From Marsupella aquatica (taxonomy: Eukaryota; Marchantiophyta): a DNA stretch of 64,000 nucleotides. Below, piece after piece: positions 1-8,205 of the stretch. Numbering within the stretch: the stretch's first letter is position 1; each line of letters starts with the position of its first letter. The position numbers were made by a program, and so were the translations under genes. The stretch lies in assembly GCA_973895155.1 (NCBI GenBank), contig OZ316899.1, forward strand, positions 4,216,001-4,280,000, read 5' to 3'. The notes below the pieces were generated by a model that saw nothing but the letters and a program-made list of their open reading frames with translations, was not told the DNA's origin and searched no databases.

Positions 1-108
1 CACACCTGCTATTTTATCAACCAAGATAGGTTCCATTTTTGCTTTCGTAGGATTGGTCGTAGGTTCTCTCTGTATGTTTATCTTGGGCCAACTCCAATCA
101 AAACTCCA

Positions 109-1068
109 CTATGCAGGTTTCAGGTGGTGTTGAATCACTTCTTTTTGTTTGTCAAAAAAACAAACCCACCATAGCCAATCTTCGTCGTCAGAGTAATTGA
201 ATCCATCTTCAACTGCTCTCCAATAGTTTTGAAGAGTCATAAAATGATTTTGCGCCGCCCGCTTATCTTGTTCCTCAATATCATTCTCTTGATCATCATT
301 GTCTCTTGCAACTCCCGTGGCAGACTTCAATGCCATTTGTGGTGCAACCCACATTCCAGATGTAGGAATGGACCAAACAAATTCCACGGGCTCCCCCCAA
401 TATGTTGTCATTGAAAGATGTTTGGCATGGAAGATGGGCCAAGCAGTTCCGTTTTTGAGTACTCTCATAATCCAAAATTGTTCCTGAGCACTTATGTCGT
501 GGAGAGTACGCAAAACATGTCCATTCATATCCTTGTTATTTGCTTGATCGTTGTCAGACACAAACGTTTTGAAATTGGCAACCTCATTGACAAAAAATAT
601 TTTTGCCGCAGGATTGTAGGATTCCTCTATGATTGCAAAAAGAGTCTCCAACTTAAAAGCCTTTTGCTTGTTCAATTTTGAAGAAAACTTGCTAAACATA
701 TGATTAATTTGGTCATGAGTATGCCCAACCAACAGAAAATCAACCTTTATTTTTTGGAAAACACCTATCTCCATCAACATGTTCAAATATGCCATAAGAT
801 ATTTGTTCTTGTTTTCTTGAGCAGTGTTATCAAGCTGGAGGTAAAGCACTGGAGGGAGCGGACCTTCCCAGGTATTCAAAATATGCTGAATAACGTGGAT
901 GGTCAGGTTGCTATCATTGTGAATATTTGGATAGTTCAAAAAAACATTTGAACTCAATTGTTTGTTGAAGATCAAACAACCCACTATGTGTATAGGGATG
1001 AAATACTTCTCATCCATGTTCTTTGGACACCAAATAAAATGAGGTAACTCTATCTTCTTTTGATCCAT
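109..1068 (-). CDS. DUF7869-like protein fragment, probably transposon-derived
   Basis: An uninterrupted 319-codon ORF with an ATG start. Residues about 75-135 contain LDNTAQENKNKY and, 30 residues on, FLLVGHTHDQINHMFSKF. Asp-Asn plus ENKN followed by GHTH and a D/N..FS motif is the pattern I associate with DUF7869 proteins, which look like RNase H-fold nucleases of DNA transposons. The C-terminal part (GEPVEFVW, tryptophan-rich tail) is not recognised. It is shorter than full DUF7869 proteins as I know them, and the N-terminal zinc-binding part is missing, so it is probably a 3' exon or a truncated copy. No neighbouring gene helps to place it. The family call rests on motif memory. Confidence 0.5.
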   Translation of the reverse strand: MDQKKIELPHFIWCPKNMDEKYFIPIHIVGCLIFNKQLSSNVFLNYPNIHNDSNLTIHVIQHILNTWEGPLPPVLYLQLDNTAQENKNKYLMAYLNMLMEIGVFQKIKVDFLLVGHTHDQINHMFSKFSSKLNKQKAFKLETLFAIIEESYNPAAKIFFVNEVANFKTFVSDNDQANNKDMNGHVLRTLHDISAQEQFWIMRVLKNGTAWPIFHAKHLSMTTYWGEPVEFVWSIPTSGMWVAPQMALKSATGVARDNDDQENDIEEQDKRAAQNHFMTLQNYWRAVEDGFNYSDDEDWLWWVCFFDKQKEVIQHHLKPA

Positions 1069-1220
1069 GCCATCAATACAGATGCCCTAATATTTTTCAA
1101 GACTCTTGCAACATTTTCTCCGGTGCTTTGCTCCTCTCCACTACTTGTGCCTTCCAATGCTCGTTTAGCAATGTTGAGAATTTTCCTACAATAATAAAAA
1201 TGTTCAAAACTTTGTTGGCC

Positions 1221-1397
1221 TGACAACGATAAATTTATCGGGTTCAATATTCAAACACTTGATTCAATCACCGTAATGTTAAACCGTGACAACGATAAAT
1301 TTATCGGGATAAGTATTCAAACTGTTCAAACAATATATTCACACACAATTACCAAAGAAGAAGCATTTGAATCCTCAACCCGATAAAATTATTGGGA
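1221..1397. repeat. Short direct repeats with a palindromic core
   Basis: The same 22 bp occurs at 1221-1242 and 1287-1308, 66 bp apart. Each copy holds the 14-bp palindrome CGATAAATTTATCG and is followed by a similar 'attcaaac' tail. A degenerate third copy with core cgataaaattattgg lies near 1380-1396. They sit just upstream of the DUF7869-like ORF, so they could be a binding site or a transposon subterminal repeat. Function unknown. Confidence 0.6.
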
Positions 1398-2431
1398 GTA
1401 ACACACGGGTTTAGAAACTTACTCTTTTCTGCTTTGGGTGTTGCTTTATCATGAAGTGCTTTGAATTCAATATAGGGCGCAGATGGAGAAATGACTCCTT
1501 TTGGGGGGATGCGCATGCAAGGAAACTCCTTGTTCCAAATGCAAACAGACCACAAATATGTCACACCTTGTTCTTGGCGCATGAGAGTTTTTGACTATAA
1601 GACATCAAAACATTCTATTTTTGTCCAATTGTCAAGTAAATAAAAATATCCTTGTTGGGGAGACTCTTAACATTTGTGGTAAAAAATTCATCTAGCCACT
1701 GAACTAGACCAAGATGTGCGGTCAATTTTTCTCTACAAAATATATCGATCTGTATCCAAGAAAACATGTTTTTTGAGATTTTTGGAGATGATTATTTCCA
1801 AGGGAAAATAATTTCTTAAAGCCACTCCAACAAAAGGTCTTCCACTAACTGAGTAACCACTTGCACCGACATGCCCACCCTTCACACATCCTCTTAGAAG
1901 TACGTTCTTCACCTGGTAGGACAGTTCCTCACATCCTAGAGACCCAAATTCCTCAGACATAAATGATCACAATAGGGATACTTAAAAATTTCTTTCATTT
2001 TGTTTCTATTCAATTTATCATTTATCACATTGTCTTTCCTAGTAATTCGATCTCTATCTTGTTTACTGGGCTCATTTGACTTCTCTCTAGCCTAAAATCC
2101 AATGAGGTCATTGGCATTTTTGGGTCCTTCAGGTAGCTTGCGAATAGATGCATCATTCTCTGCTGAGCTACCATCCTCCACCTTGACGCATTTAGAAGGG
2201 CACTGAAAAGGTGACTAAAACTATTCTCTTCTACATCTCCTAAACATTCAGACATAACTTGTGCTATTATATCGGATTCTCTATCTCCTTCCTGATCTTT
2301 GTCCTTTGATTGACTCAACTCATCTGAAAACACAATTGGACTCCTTGGATCTCTATACATAACCCAAACGCCACTAAGACCTAGACTCCTTGACACTTGA
2401 AGCCTGGAACCAATCACAATCCACACTAGAG
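1398..2431. other. Unresolved stretch with no recognisable gene
   Basis: Only short minus-strand ORFs occur here: 77 codons at 1349-1582, 75 at 1733-1960 and 133 at 2025-2426. None resembles a family I know. The 133-codon ORF has an acidic patch (SKDKDQEGDRESD) and could be the end of a decayed gene. No repeat shared with the rest of the window was seen. Confidence 0.4.
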
Positions 2432-3905
2432 AACTAGTCGTTGAACTCGACTACCTTAACACTTAGCTCCGGCGTCGCTGACTCCGACGCCGAGCTCCCT
2501 TATGGTCCAGGCCCGGATAGGCCATCCAAGGAGGACTTAGCATGGGGAGACTTGTAGGCAATAATACGTGGCACTAGCGAGTCAAGGAGCCAAGCTGAGG
2601 ACAAACACTAAGGACTTGGACTAGCTGATAGCTGGTCGGGTCAAGGGGAAATTGGCCGGGCTCAAGGATGGCCGTCCGGACCTCCGGATGGACTTTGAGT
2701 TCTGAGGGCTGCAGTGTGAGCTCCTCTTGGGCCCAAGGTCAATGAAGTTGACGCCATGGGCAACGGACGCTTGGGGCGCAAGTTATGGCACGATCCGGGT
2801 TGGGCCGGTCGGGGCCCCAAGCAGCGATGAGACCTAAGGGCCTAGGCATGAGTACTGGGTGGGCCCGATCACAATGGGCTAAGGCACTCTGCTTGCGGAT
2901 GCCTAACGAGAAAGTTATGAGCGTTGCCAATTGGTGGCGCGCCCATTATGCGCGATAGAATCCGGGTTGGGGGCCAAATGTTTAGAGACCAAAGCTGGTT
3001 CGGGGGTGGCAGGTCTCCAGAAGCATATATGAGAGGAGTGGTGTCTCCCTGGGGGCTAAGGGCGAGCCGAAGTCGTGAGCCGCGGCGGTCGCGACACTAA
3101 AGGAAACCGCCAAACAGAAACGGCAATATCTTCCCAATGGGAAGTGCGTTGGAGGACTTCTTGGGTGAGTTGGAAAGCCCTCCTGAGCTCAGCTGGGTCT
3201 GGGGCACCTTGGGTTCTTGGAGTTTGTGGGTGTTAACTCACCCGCTTGCCCAATCCTGTCGAACAGCAGCCAAGCCGCGTTTAGTCTCCCAAGGGAGCTT
3301 GCGTTGGGGAGGCAAGGCCAAGTAGGTATGGAGGTTGAGTTCCAAGTGTGCTAGGTCCCTAGACCGTCAGTGGGGCAAGTTGGGAGTTGGTTGTACAAGG
3401 CGGGGCCATTCTGGTCTCGACGTGCTGGGACAAGCTTTAGGACAAGCTACGCTATTTGGGCCATGAGCATGTCTTGGGGTCAGGGCGGTCAGTTGGTGAT
3501 GGATAGGTACGAGGGGGAACCCGGGCCGCGCCCAAGGAAGGAGTTGTTCTAGACAAACAGTGGGCGTGGGTTTTGGTTCCGGCTTATGGCATCGGGAGGA
3601 CCTATTGCTGACCTATTTACCAATGTCTGTTGAGCTTGAGTTGGGATGCTAGACTTGGCAAGTTCTAGATCCTGAGGGGTTACTTACCGAGGTGCTTGGT
3701 TGCTTGTGCAGACAGTGAGGACTGTTGAGTAGCGCTCATGTAGGTGAGCAAGTGCGGCTTTGTATGGGAGGGGCCGCTGGTAGTGCAAGGGGCACTAGGG
3801 AGCTTGCTCAAGATATTCTGTGGAGGCATTCGGGCACCAGGGTCACTTAGGTGTGAGTGCTGGGATTGGTGAGGGCACTGGGTGGCTTGGTCCACCATTG
3901 AACTT
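2432..3905 (+). repeat. Chromovirus LTR, copy A1 (family A/B)
   Basis: This GC-rich block matches three other places. Its first ~190 bp match 38061-37862 in reverse. The part from about 2625 to 3680 matches 29919-28881 in reverse. The part from about 2975 to 3905 matches 27698-28640 directly. The reverse match next to 37862-38061 follows a polypurine tract and a chromodomain, which identifies the block as the LTR of the chromovirus family called B here. The left edge aligns with the TG start of that LTR but has decayed. The right edge is where the match to copy A2 ends. It carries only shadow ORFs. Confidence 0.7.
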
Positions 3906-4221
3906 TGAGAAGCTTCTGGAACTCGGAACGGTGAACTATTCACACGTGCTGTCCCAATGACTCTGCAAGCTGCAGGAAAACTGAACACTTATTGACCACG
4001 ATTCCCAAGGACCATTTGGGAAAGGGCCGAGTCTAGACTTTGCAATCCATTCCCCCGCTTGCTCATACCTCAAGTCCAGGCAATGCAAAGACCAATCGTC
4101 GTATCGGTCTTTGTATTTTTGCCTCCTATTCCTCACACGGAGACTGAAAGATCCATCATTGAAGGTGAGTTGAATGTGACGACTTGAATGTTGAGTGCGA
4201 TTGGGACAAGCTTTAGGACAA
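3906..4221 (+). other. Sequence after LTR A1, with a duplicated 24-bp segment at its right edge
   Basis: No ORF of note. At 4200-4221 a segment reading gggacaagctttaggacaag repeats one inside the LTR at 3430-3453 (also present in copy A2 near 28160). It abuts RNase H coding sequence directly. This looks like the scar of a deletion or template switch that joined LTR sequence to internal pol sequence. Confidence 0.5.
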
Positions 4222-4734
4222 GCTACAAAAACAAGGTGTTTGTGTGGACACAAGATTGCGAGTTAGCATTCCTAGAACTCAAGCGACTAATGATAACGCC
4301 GCCAATTCTAAAGTTACCTGAGATGGGAAAGCCCTTTGAGATTTGGACAGACGCAAGTGATTATGCCATTGGCGCCTGTCTTCACCAAGACGGGCGTCTT
4401 ATGGCCTTTGAGTCATGTAAGTTGGAAAATCATTGGATCGCCCCGGAAAGGGAAATGTATGCAGTGATCTATGCATTGAAGGAGTGGGAGATGTACCTTA
4501 AGAACAATCCCAAGGTGATAATACACACAGATAGCTTGTCGGCCGAGTACTTCAGTTCTTACCCAAGGCTGAACCCCAAGGAAATGCTTTGGCAGATGTT
4601 CTTGGCAGGCTTTGATTTCAAAGTCTGTCACGTTCCTAGGAAAACAAACATGGCAGTTGACGCTTTATCACATAGGGACCATCATTGTGTCAATGGGATC
4701 ACAATGCTTGAATCTGAGTGGCCAAAGGTGTTGG
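4222..4734 (+). pseudogene. Ty3/gypsy RNase H fragment (family B)
   Basis: An open frame encoding the end of reverse transcriptase and RNase H: FVWTQDCELAFLELK, the first catalytic Asp in IWTDASDYAIGACL, the EREMYAVIYALKEWEMYL helix, and HTDS with the third Asp. It ends in SEWPKVL, where the LTR of element E begins. It is closely related to pol copies at 26930-27440 (+) and 52865-53374 (-). Gag, protease and most of RT are missing, so this is a cut-off remnant. The frame runs on into the LTR for a dozen codons with no meaning. Confidence 0.85.
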
Positions 4735-4800
4735 TGTTAAATGCCCAGTTTGACTTGCGATTAACGGACATCTAACTGCCTTCTTCACAGTATCTCCCGC

Positions 4801-5406
4801 TTAAACGATCAACCGACCTTCTAGCGGGGTACTCCCCTCTTCCTCTATATAGTCCCCGTAAGTGAATCCTACCAAGTGCTCTATAATGTCTAACTCTTCC
4901 TTCCACTTCTTGGGCACAACTGCTTCAGTCAACACCAGACCCTCCCTGTAGATGATCTCGATAAACCCACACCAGTAGCGGTAAGTAATTAAACAGATGG
5001 GAATACTCTCCTGGCGTAACGCTCGGGTAATCAGGTGGGAACCGATGGAACAGATCCACAATTCCAGTGGTCTTAACTTAATCAAGGAGCAAGGCTTGTC
5101 CTCCTTACTGTCTACATTCATGGTTGTTATAGTAGCAGTGACCGGGGTAGGTCCTGCTGTCCCTCAATCGGCCTTCCTGGCAATCGATCTGTCTTTGGCT
5201 AAATCAAGCAATTTAAATAGAGGTATCCGTAGTAGGAACCCCAGTTTAACGGTTGACCCTGTATGTTGAAGGTGTATGACGACCAAGGTCACGTCCTGGA
5301 TACACACAATCTCCAACCAGACCTTGCTTCCCACGAGCTGTCTGTTAAATCGCTGCCTTAACGTGCTAAACCGTAAGGTCCTCACTCGTAGTGAGACGAT
5401 TTCCAT
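4801..5406 (-). other. Second reading frame in the LTR of element E, one stop inside
   Basis: Two minus-strand ORFs, 80 codons (5164-5406) and 106 codons (4801-5121), lie in one frame separated by a single TGA. The same arrangement, stop included, is kept in the other LTR (20651-21256). The second part reads KKWKEELDIIEHLVGFTYGD near its end. I recognise no family. Its end overlaps the TATA-like box. Weak coding evidence beyond its presence in both LTRs. Confidence 0.35.
4845..4852 (-). promoter_or_regulatory. TATA-like box of the E LTR
   Basis: The octamer ctatatag lies about 110 bp before the downstream end of the LTR on the element strand, a usual place for a retrotransposon promoter. The other LTR has the same octamer at 20695-20702. 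If used, U3 is about 1.87 kb and R plus U5 under 110 bp. Confidence 0.45.
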
Positions 5407-5986
5407 TCATCCCAGCGATTTACGATTAATCGACTTAACACATGTTCCTAACGAGTACTTCGCGCGAACTCCCATAACCGCACTCCTCGACTCTCAGTAT
5501 TAATCACGAATGCCTCTCCTTCTTCGAATGACTTTCAAAGTTACTGTTTATTCTGACTTAATTCACAACATTCTTCCAATGTTGAATCTGGACTCTTACT
5601 CACCGCTCAAGCACAAGGTAATGAAGTTCCTCTGCACTCTATTGCATTCATACACATCTCTTTATAATCGAAAACTACTCAAAACGAGTAGGGACACTAA
5701 TACAAAACGCTGGTAATCTTGAGGTGAGTCCGGCTCTACCTCTCAACCAAGCTCCTAGCACAAAGTGACAGAGCGCCTAGCGTTCCACAGCCTCTAAATA
5801 CCTATGCCTCGTGTCCGTCTTTGCTGAGGTTTCTAACTACTTTCCGGGGCGCGCCGACTTCAGTTGGACGGTTTGCCCTTCAGCCGCGGTCTCCTGCGCT
5901 AATCTGCCAAGAAACTCTAACTGTCTCCTGCCAAGAATGATGAGCGAGCCAAGAACCGTGTTTACATGTCAAGAAGATTCCCGTGG

Positions 5987-6595
5987 TTACTGAACTGTGC
6001 AACGACGCCTTTGATTCTCTTCTTTGATGGCGCCTGAACTGGAAGCTTCCGGACTTTCGATCGCCAATCCTGCTAAGTGTGAAACGACATTTAGGTTATC
6101 GTCCCCTTCCTTAGCGGTAGTCGCTTTGTTGGCGACAATTACTTGACCGGCGGTGATTAATCGCCATGCAATCCGTTGATCGCAGTTGTTATCCCGCCTT
6201 AGTACCAGATTCCACTTCTTCCGCATGACATTTCTGCAGAATTCCTCAATGGCCCCGCTGGTCGTGAATCGCTGATGAAACTCTTCGCCCTTCATTCCAA
6301 ACAATTGTTGCCCGGCCTCATCCCAGACACGATAGCTCCCTTCTTTCACCCGAATGGTGAACATAAACATAAGCACTCCTTCGCCTAGCGGTTTACACCT
6401 ATGCCCTACTCGATTTCGGCTAATAGGGGTTCCCATGTCGGTCCCCTCTTGTCTTTTCTGTTGAGCCCTTGTGCCTAAGGCACAGACCTTGCCATCTGCT
6501 AGAAAGCCATCGCAACCTTCATAACAGAACTCTACTCCTATCCGGCCACTAATCACGATGATCGTCGCCTCTCCTAATTCTAGCCTTTCCGCCAT
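5987..6595 (-). CDS. LTR-encoded protein resembling the RPA1 C-terminal OB fold (3' LTR copy)
   Basis: A 202-codon ORF from ATG at 6595 to TGA, wholly inside the LTR. A CYEGC...C....HRC zinc-ribbon-like cluster comes first, then a beta strand (LMFMFTIRVKEGSY), then RVWDEAGQQLFGMKGEEF and a helix ending in KKWNLVLRRD. That order (zinc ribbon inside an OB fold, then W..F/D.E...LLG..A.E) is what I know from the C-terminal DNA-binding domain of RPA1, a single-strand DNA binder. The other LTR has an intact copy with 14 residue changes by my count. Position in U3 puts the ORF at the 3' end of the genomic RNA. Host capture and a role with cDNA are inference. Confidence 0.5.
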   Translation of the reverse strand: MAERLELGEATIIVISGRIGVEFCYEGCDGFLADGKVCALGTRAQQKRQEGTDMGTPISRNRVGHRCKPLGEGVLMFMFTIRVKEGSYRVWDEAGQQLFGMKGEEFHQRFTTSGAIEEFCRNVMRKKWNLVLRRDNNCDQRIAWRLITAGQVIVANKATTAKEGDDNLNVVSHLAGLAIESPEASSSGAIKEENQRRRCTVQ

Positions 6596-6723
6596 TCTAA
6601 CAGGATGCAATGAACTGCTACCGGTCCTTGCGTGCTGCTCCCTAAATACCCTGGATTAACTTCTGGCTGACGCTTCTAAGACTAAAGGACTATAATTTAA
6701 CCGGTGTAATGTTACCGTTTACA

Positions 6724-6732
6724 TCCTCCTTT
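6724..6732 (-). other. Polypurine tract of element E
   Basis: On the element strand the bases just before the 3' LTR read aaaggagga, a purine run able to prime plus-strand DNA. It supports the LTR boundary at 6723. Confidence 0.7.
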
Positions 6733-7044
6733 ACTTACCTACGGACTCGCCCTCGATGTCCGTATTGCTCGGTAATCGTTGCTGCTTATTCGACTCCATT
6801 GCCCCTGCTAACACCTGGTTTCTTAATTGGGGTGATCTGTGTTCGGACTTGTGCCTTGAGCTTCCTCACCTCTGACCTGAGATCTAGAATAGATCTTTCC
6901 TTGTCTTCCAATTCTTGCGACAATTGGTCATGCTCTGACCTGAGCTGTTCCAGCTCCCCATTCGCTTTGCTCCCCTCTGGTCGTTGTTTCAAGGCGTCTG
7001 CAAGTTGTACTTCTAATTGACCGATCCTACTTTCGGCTGCTTCC
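6733..7044 (-). pseudogene. Decayed C-terminal tail of the E coiled-coil ORF
   Basis: A 68-codon frame at 6786-6992 reads as further coiled coil (ELEQLRSEHDQLSQELEDKE, then basic residues and a glycine-rich end). It follows the 386-codon coiled-coil ORF with a stop and a frame change between. Probably the original C terminus of that protein. Confidence 0.5.
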
Positions 7045-8205
7045 TTATACCTTGCGGTCTCCAGCGTGGATTCTCCTGAAGCCGTTGTTGGATCCCCTTG
7101 TAAGGTGGCTTGGCTGAGTTGTGTATCCAGATCCTTGATTTTGCTTCAGTTCTTCTACACGTTGGCGTTTGACTTCCCACTTGCTGGCTATGCTCTGTTG
7201 CTGTGCTGCTTCTTCTTTGAGTTGGAGTCTCAACTTCTCGATCTCCTTTAGCTTCTCTATACCCTGCTTCGTCTGTAGGTTGGCTTTTCGGTTCTCCATC
7301 TTTACCGTGGTAATCGCTGCTCGGATGGCCACGATTACTTCCTTATAGTTGCTTGTTAACCCCCCCGCTTGTATCTTCTCGATGCCCAGGAATTCGGCTA
7401 AGTCTTTGATGGCTGTTTCTTCGTGCCTCCATCCTCGTTCACTAGTCGCTAATCGATCGTTTTCTTGTAACAACTCTGCATTTCGGGTGAGTAACTTCTT
7501 AATCGTCCCCTCGGCCTCTACTGCCCATTTTATCGATTCTTCTTGCTGGGCTAACTTCCTTGCCATGTCTTCTTCCTGCTTGGCTAACTTCCTTGCCATG
7601 TCTTCTTCCTGGTTGGCTAACTTCCTTGCCATGTCTTCTTCCTGCTTGTCCCACTGCAACTGTAATAGAGCACTTTGTATCCCCTGATAAATTGACATCT
7701 GACTGACGATCTGTCCCACCATGACGTTGAAAATGCTATTCTTTTGTACCATTTCGATCTCAGCTCGTAGCCCTTCCAATCCTCCCTCATGCAGTACTAG
7801 TTTTCCCTCTTTTTCTCTAATCGCTGATAAAGCGTAATTAAGATCCTCGTCTTCAATCACTGCCGTCGAGTACTTCCTGGTTTCAGCTGGTCCCTCCTGG
7901 TCCTTCGTTGGTGGTTGCTCCGTGACCATACTCCTCGTTACTCGCATTGGCGATCGATCGTCTCCTAGTTGATTATCTTCTTTGTATGCATTGTCGTCCT
8001 GCCTTGCGCTCTTGCGCTTCTCGGTCGGTTCGACCTTCTCTGTCTTGTCTGCGGTCTTGGGTCGTGCTACTGCTGGACTTCCTCTCTTGCAATGTCCGAG
8101 GGTCGGTCTTGATGATTTTCCCCCTGCATCTCCCTTGGTTCTCGGTGGGCCTCCACGTGGAGATGAATTTGCTGTAGTCCTCGGCTTGTAGCTCAGTTGG
8201 AACAC
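7045..8205 (-). CDS. Coiled-coil ORF downstream of integrase in element E
   Basis: A 386-codon frame whose first in-frame start-like codon is GTG, overlapping the preceding ORF by 233 bp; it is more likely the frame-shifted continuation of that ORF than a separate gene. The first ~110 residues are basic and Pro/Ser-rich (KSSRPTLGHCKRGSP). From about residue 130 it is heptad-like and Glu/Lys/Leu-rich. Three tandem QEEDMARKLA units lie in the middle. The frame stops at 7045, and a short coiled-coil tail follows in another frame. Role unknown; element D also has a PMD-like part followed by a coiled coil. Confidence 0.55.
   Translation of the reverse strand: MFQLSYKPRTTANSSPRGGPPRTKGDAGGKSSRPTLGHCKRGSPAVARPKTADKTEKVEPTEKRKSARQDDNAYKEDNQLGDDRSPMRVTRSMVTEQPPTKDQEGPAETRKYSTAVIEDEDLNYALSAIREKEGKLVLHEGGLEGLRAEIEMVQKNSIFNVMVGQIVSQMSIYQGIQSALLQLQWDKQEEDMARKLANQEEDMARKLAKQEEDMARKLAQQEESIKWAVEAEGTIKKLLTRNAELLQENDRLATSERGWRHEETAIKDLAEFLGIEKIQAGGLTSNYKEVIVAIRAAITTVKMENRKANLQTKQGIEKLKEIEKLRLQLKEEAAQQQSIASKWEVKRQRVEELKQNQGSGYTTQPSHLTRGSNNGFRRIHAGDRKV
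7549..7647 (-). repeat. 33-bp minisatellite, three units, inside the coiled-coil ORF
   Basis: Units at 7549-7581, 7582-7614 and 7615-7647, each encoding 11 residues (QEEDMARKLA plus N, K or Q). The length is a multiple of three, so the frame is kept. Eleven residues is one and a half heptads, matching coiled-coil periodicity. Confidence 0.85.

Larger units (their letters stand above)
4735..6723 (-). repeat. 3' LTR of element E
   Basis: Starts tgttaaatgcc and ends ccgtttaca on the plus strand. It is the near-identical partner of 20586-22573. A polypurine tract abuts its 6723 side, marking it as the 3' LTR of a minus-strand element. It contains an RPA-like ORF (5987-6595), a second conserved reading frame (4801-5406) and a TATA-like box, so the ORFs fall in U3. 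Confidence 0.9.
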
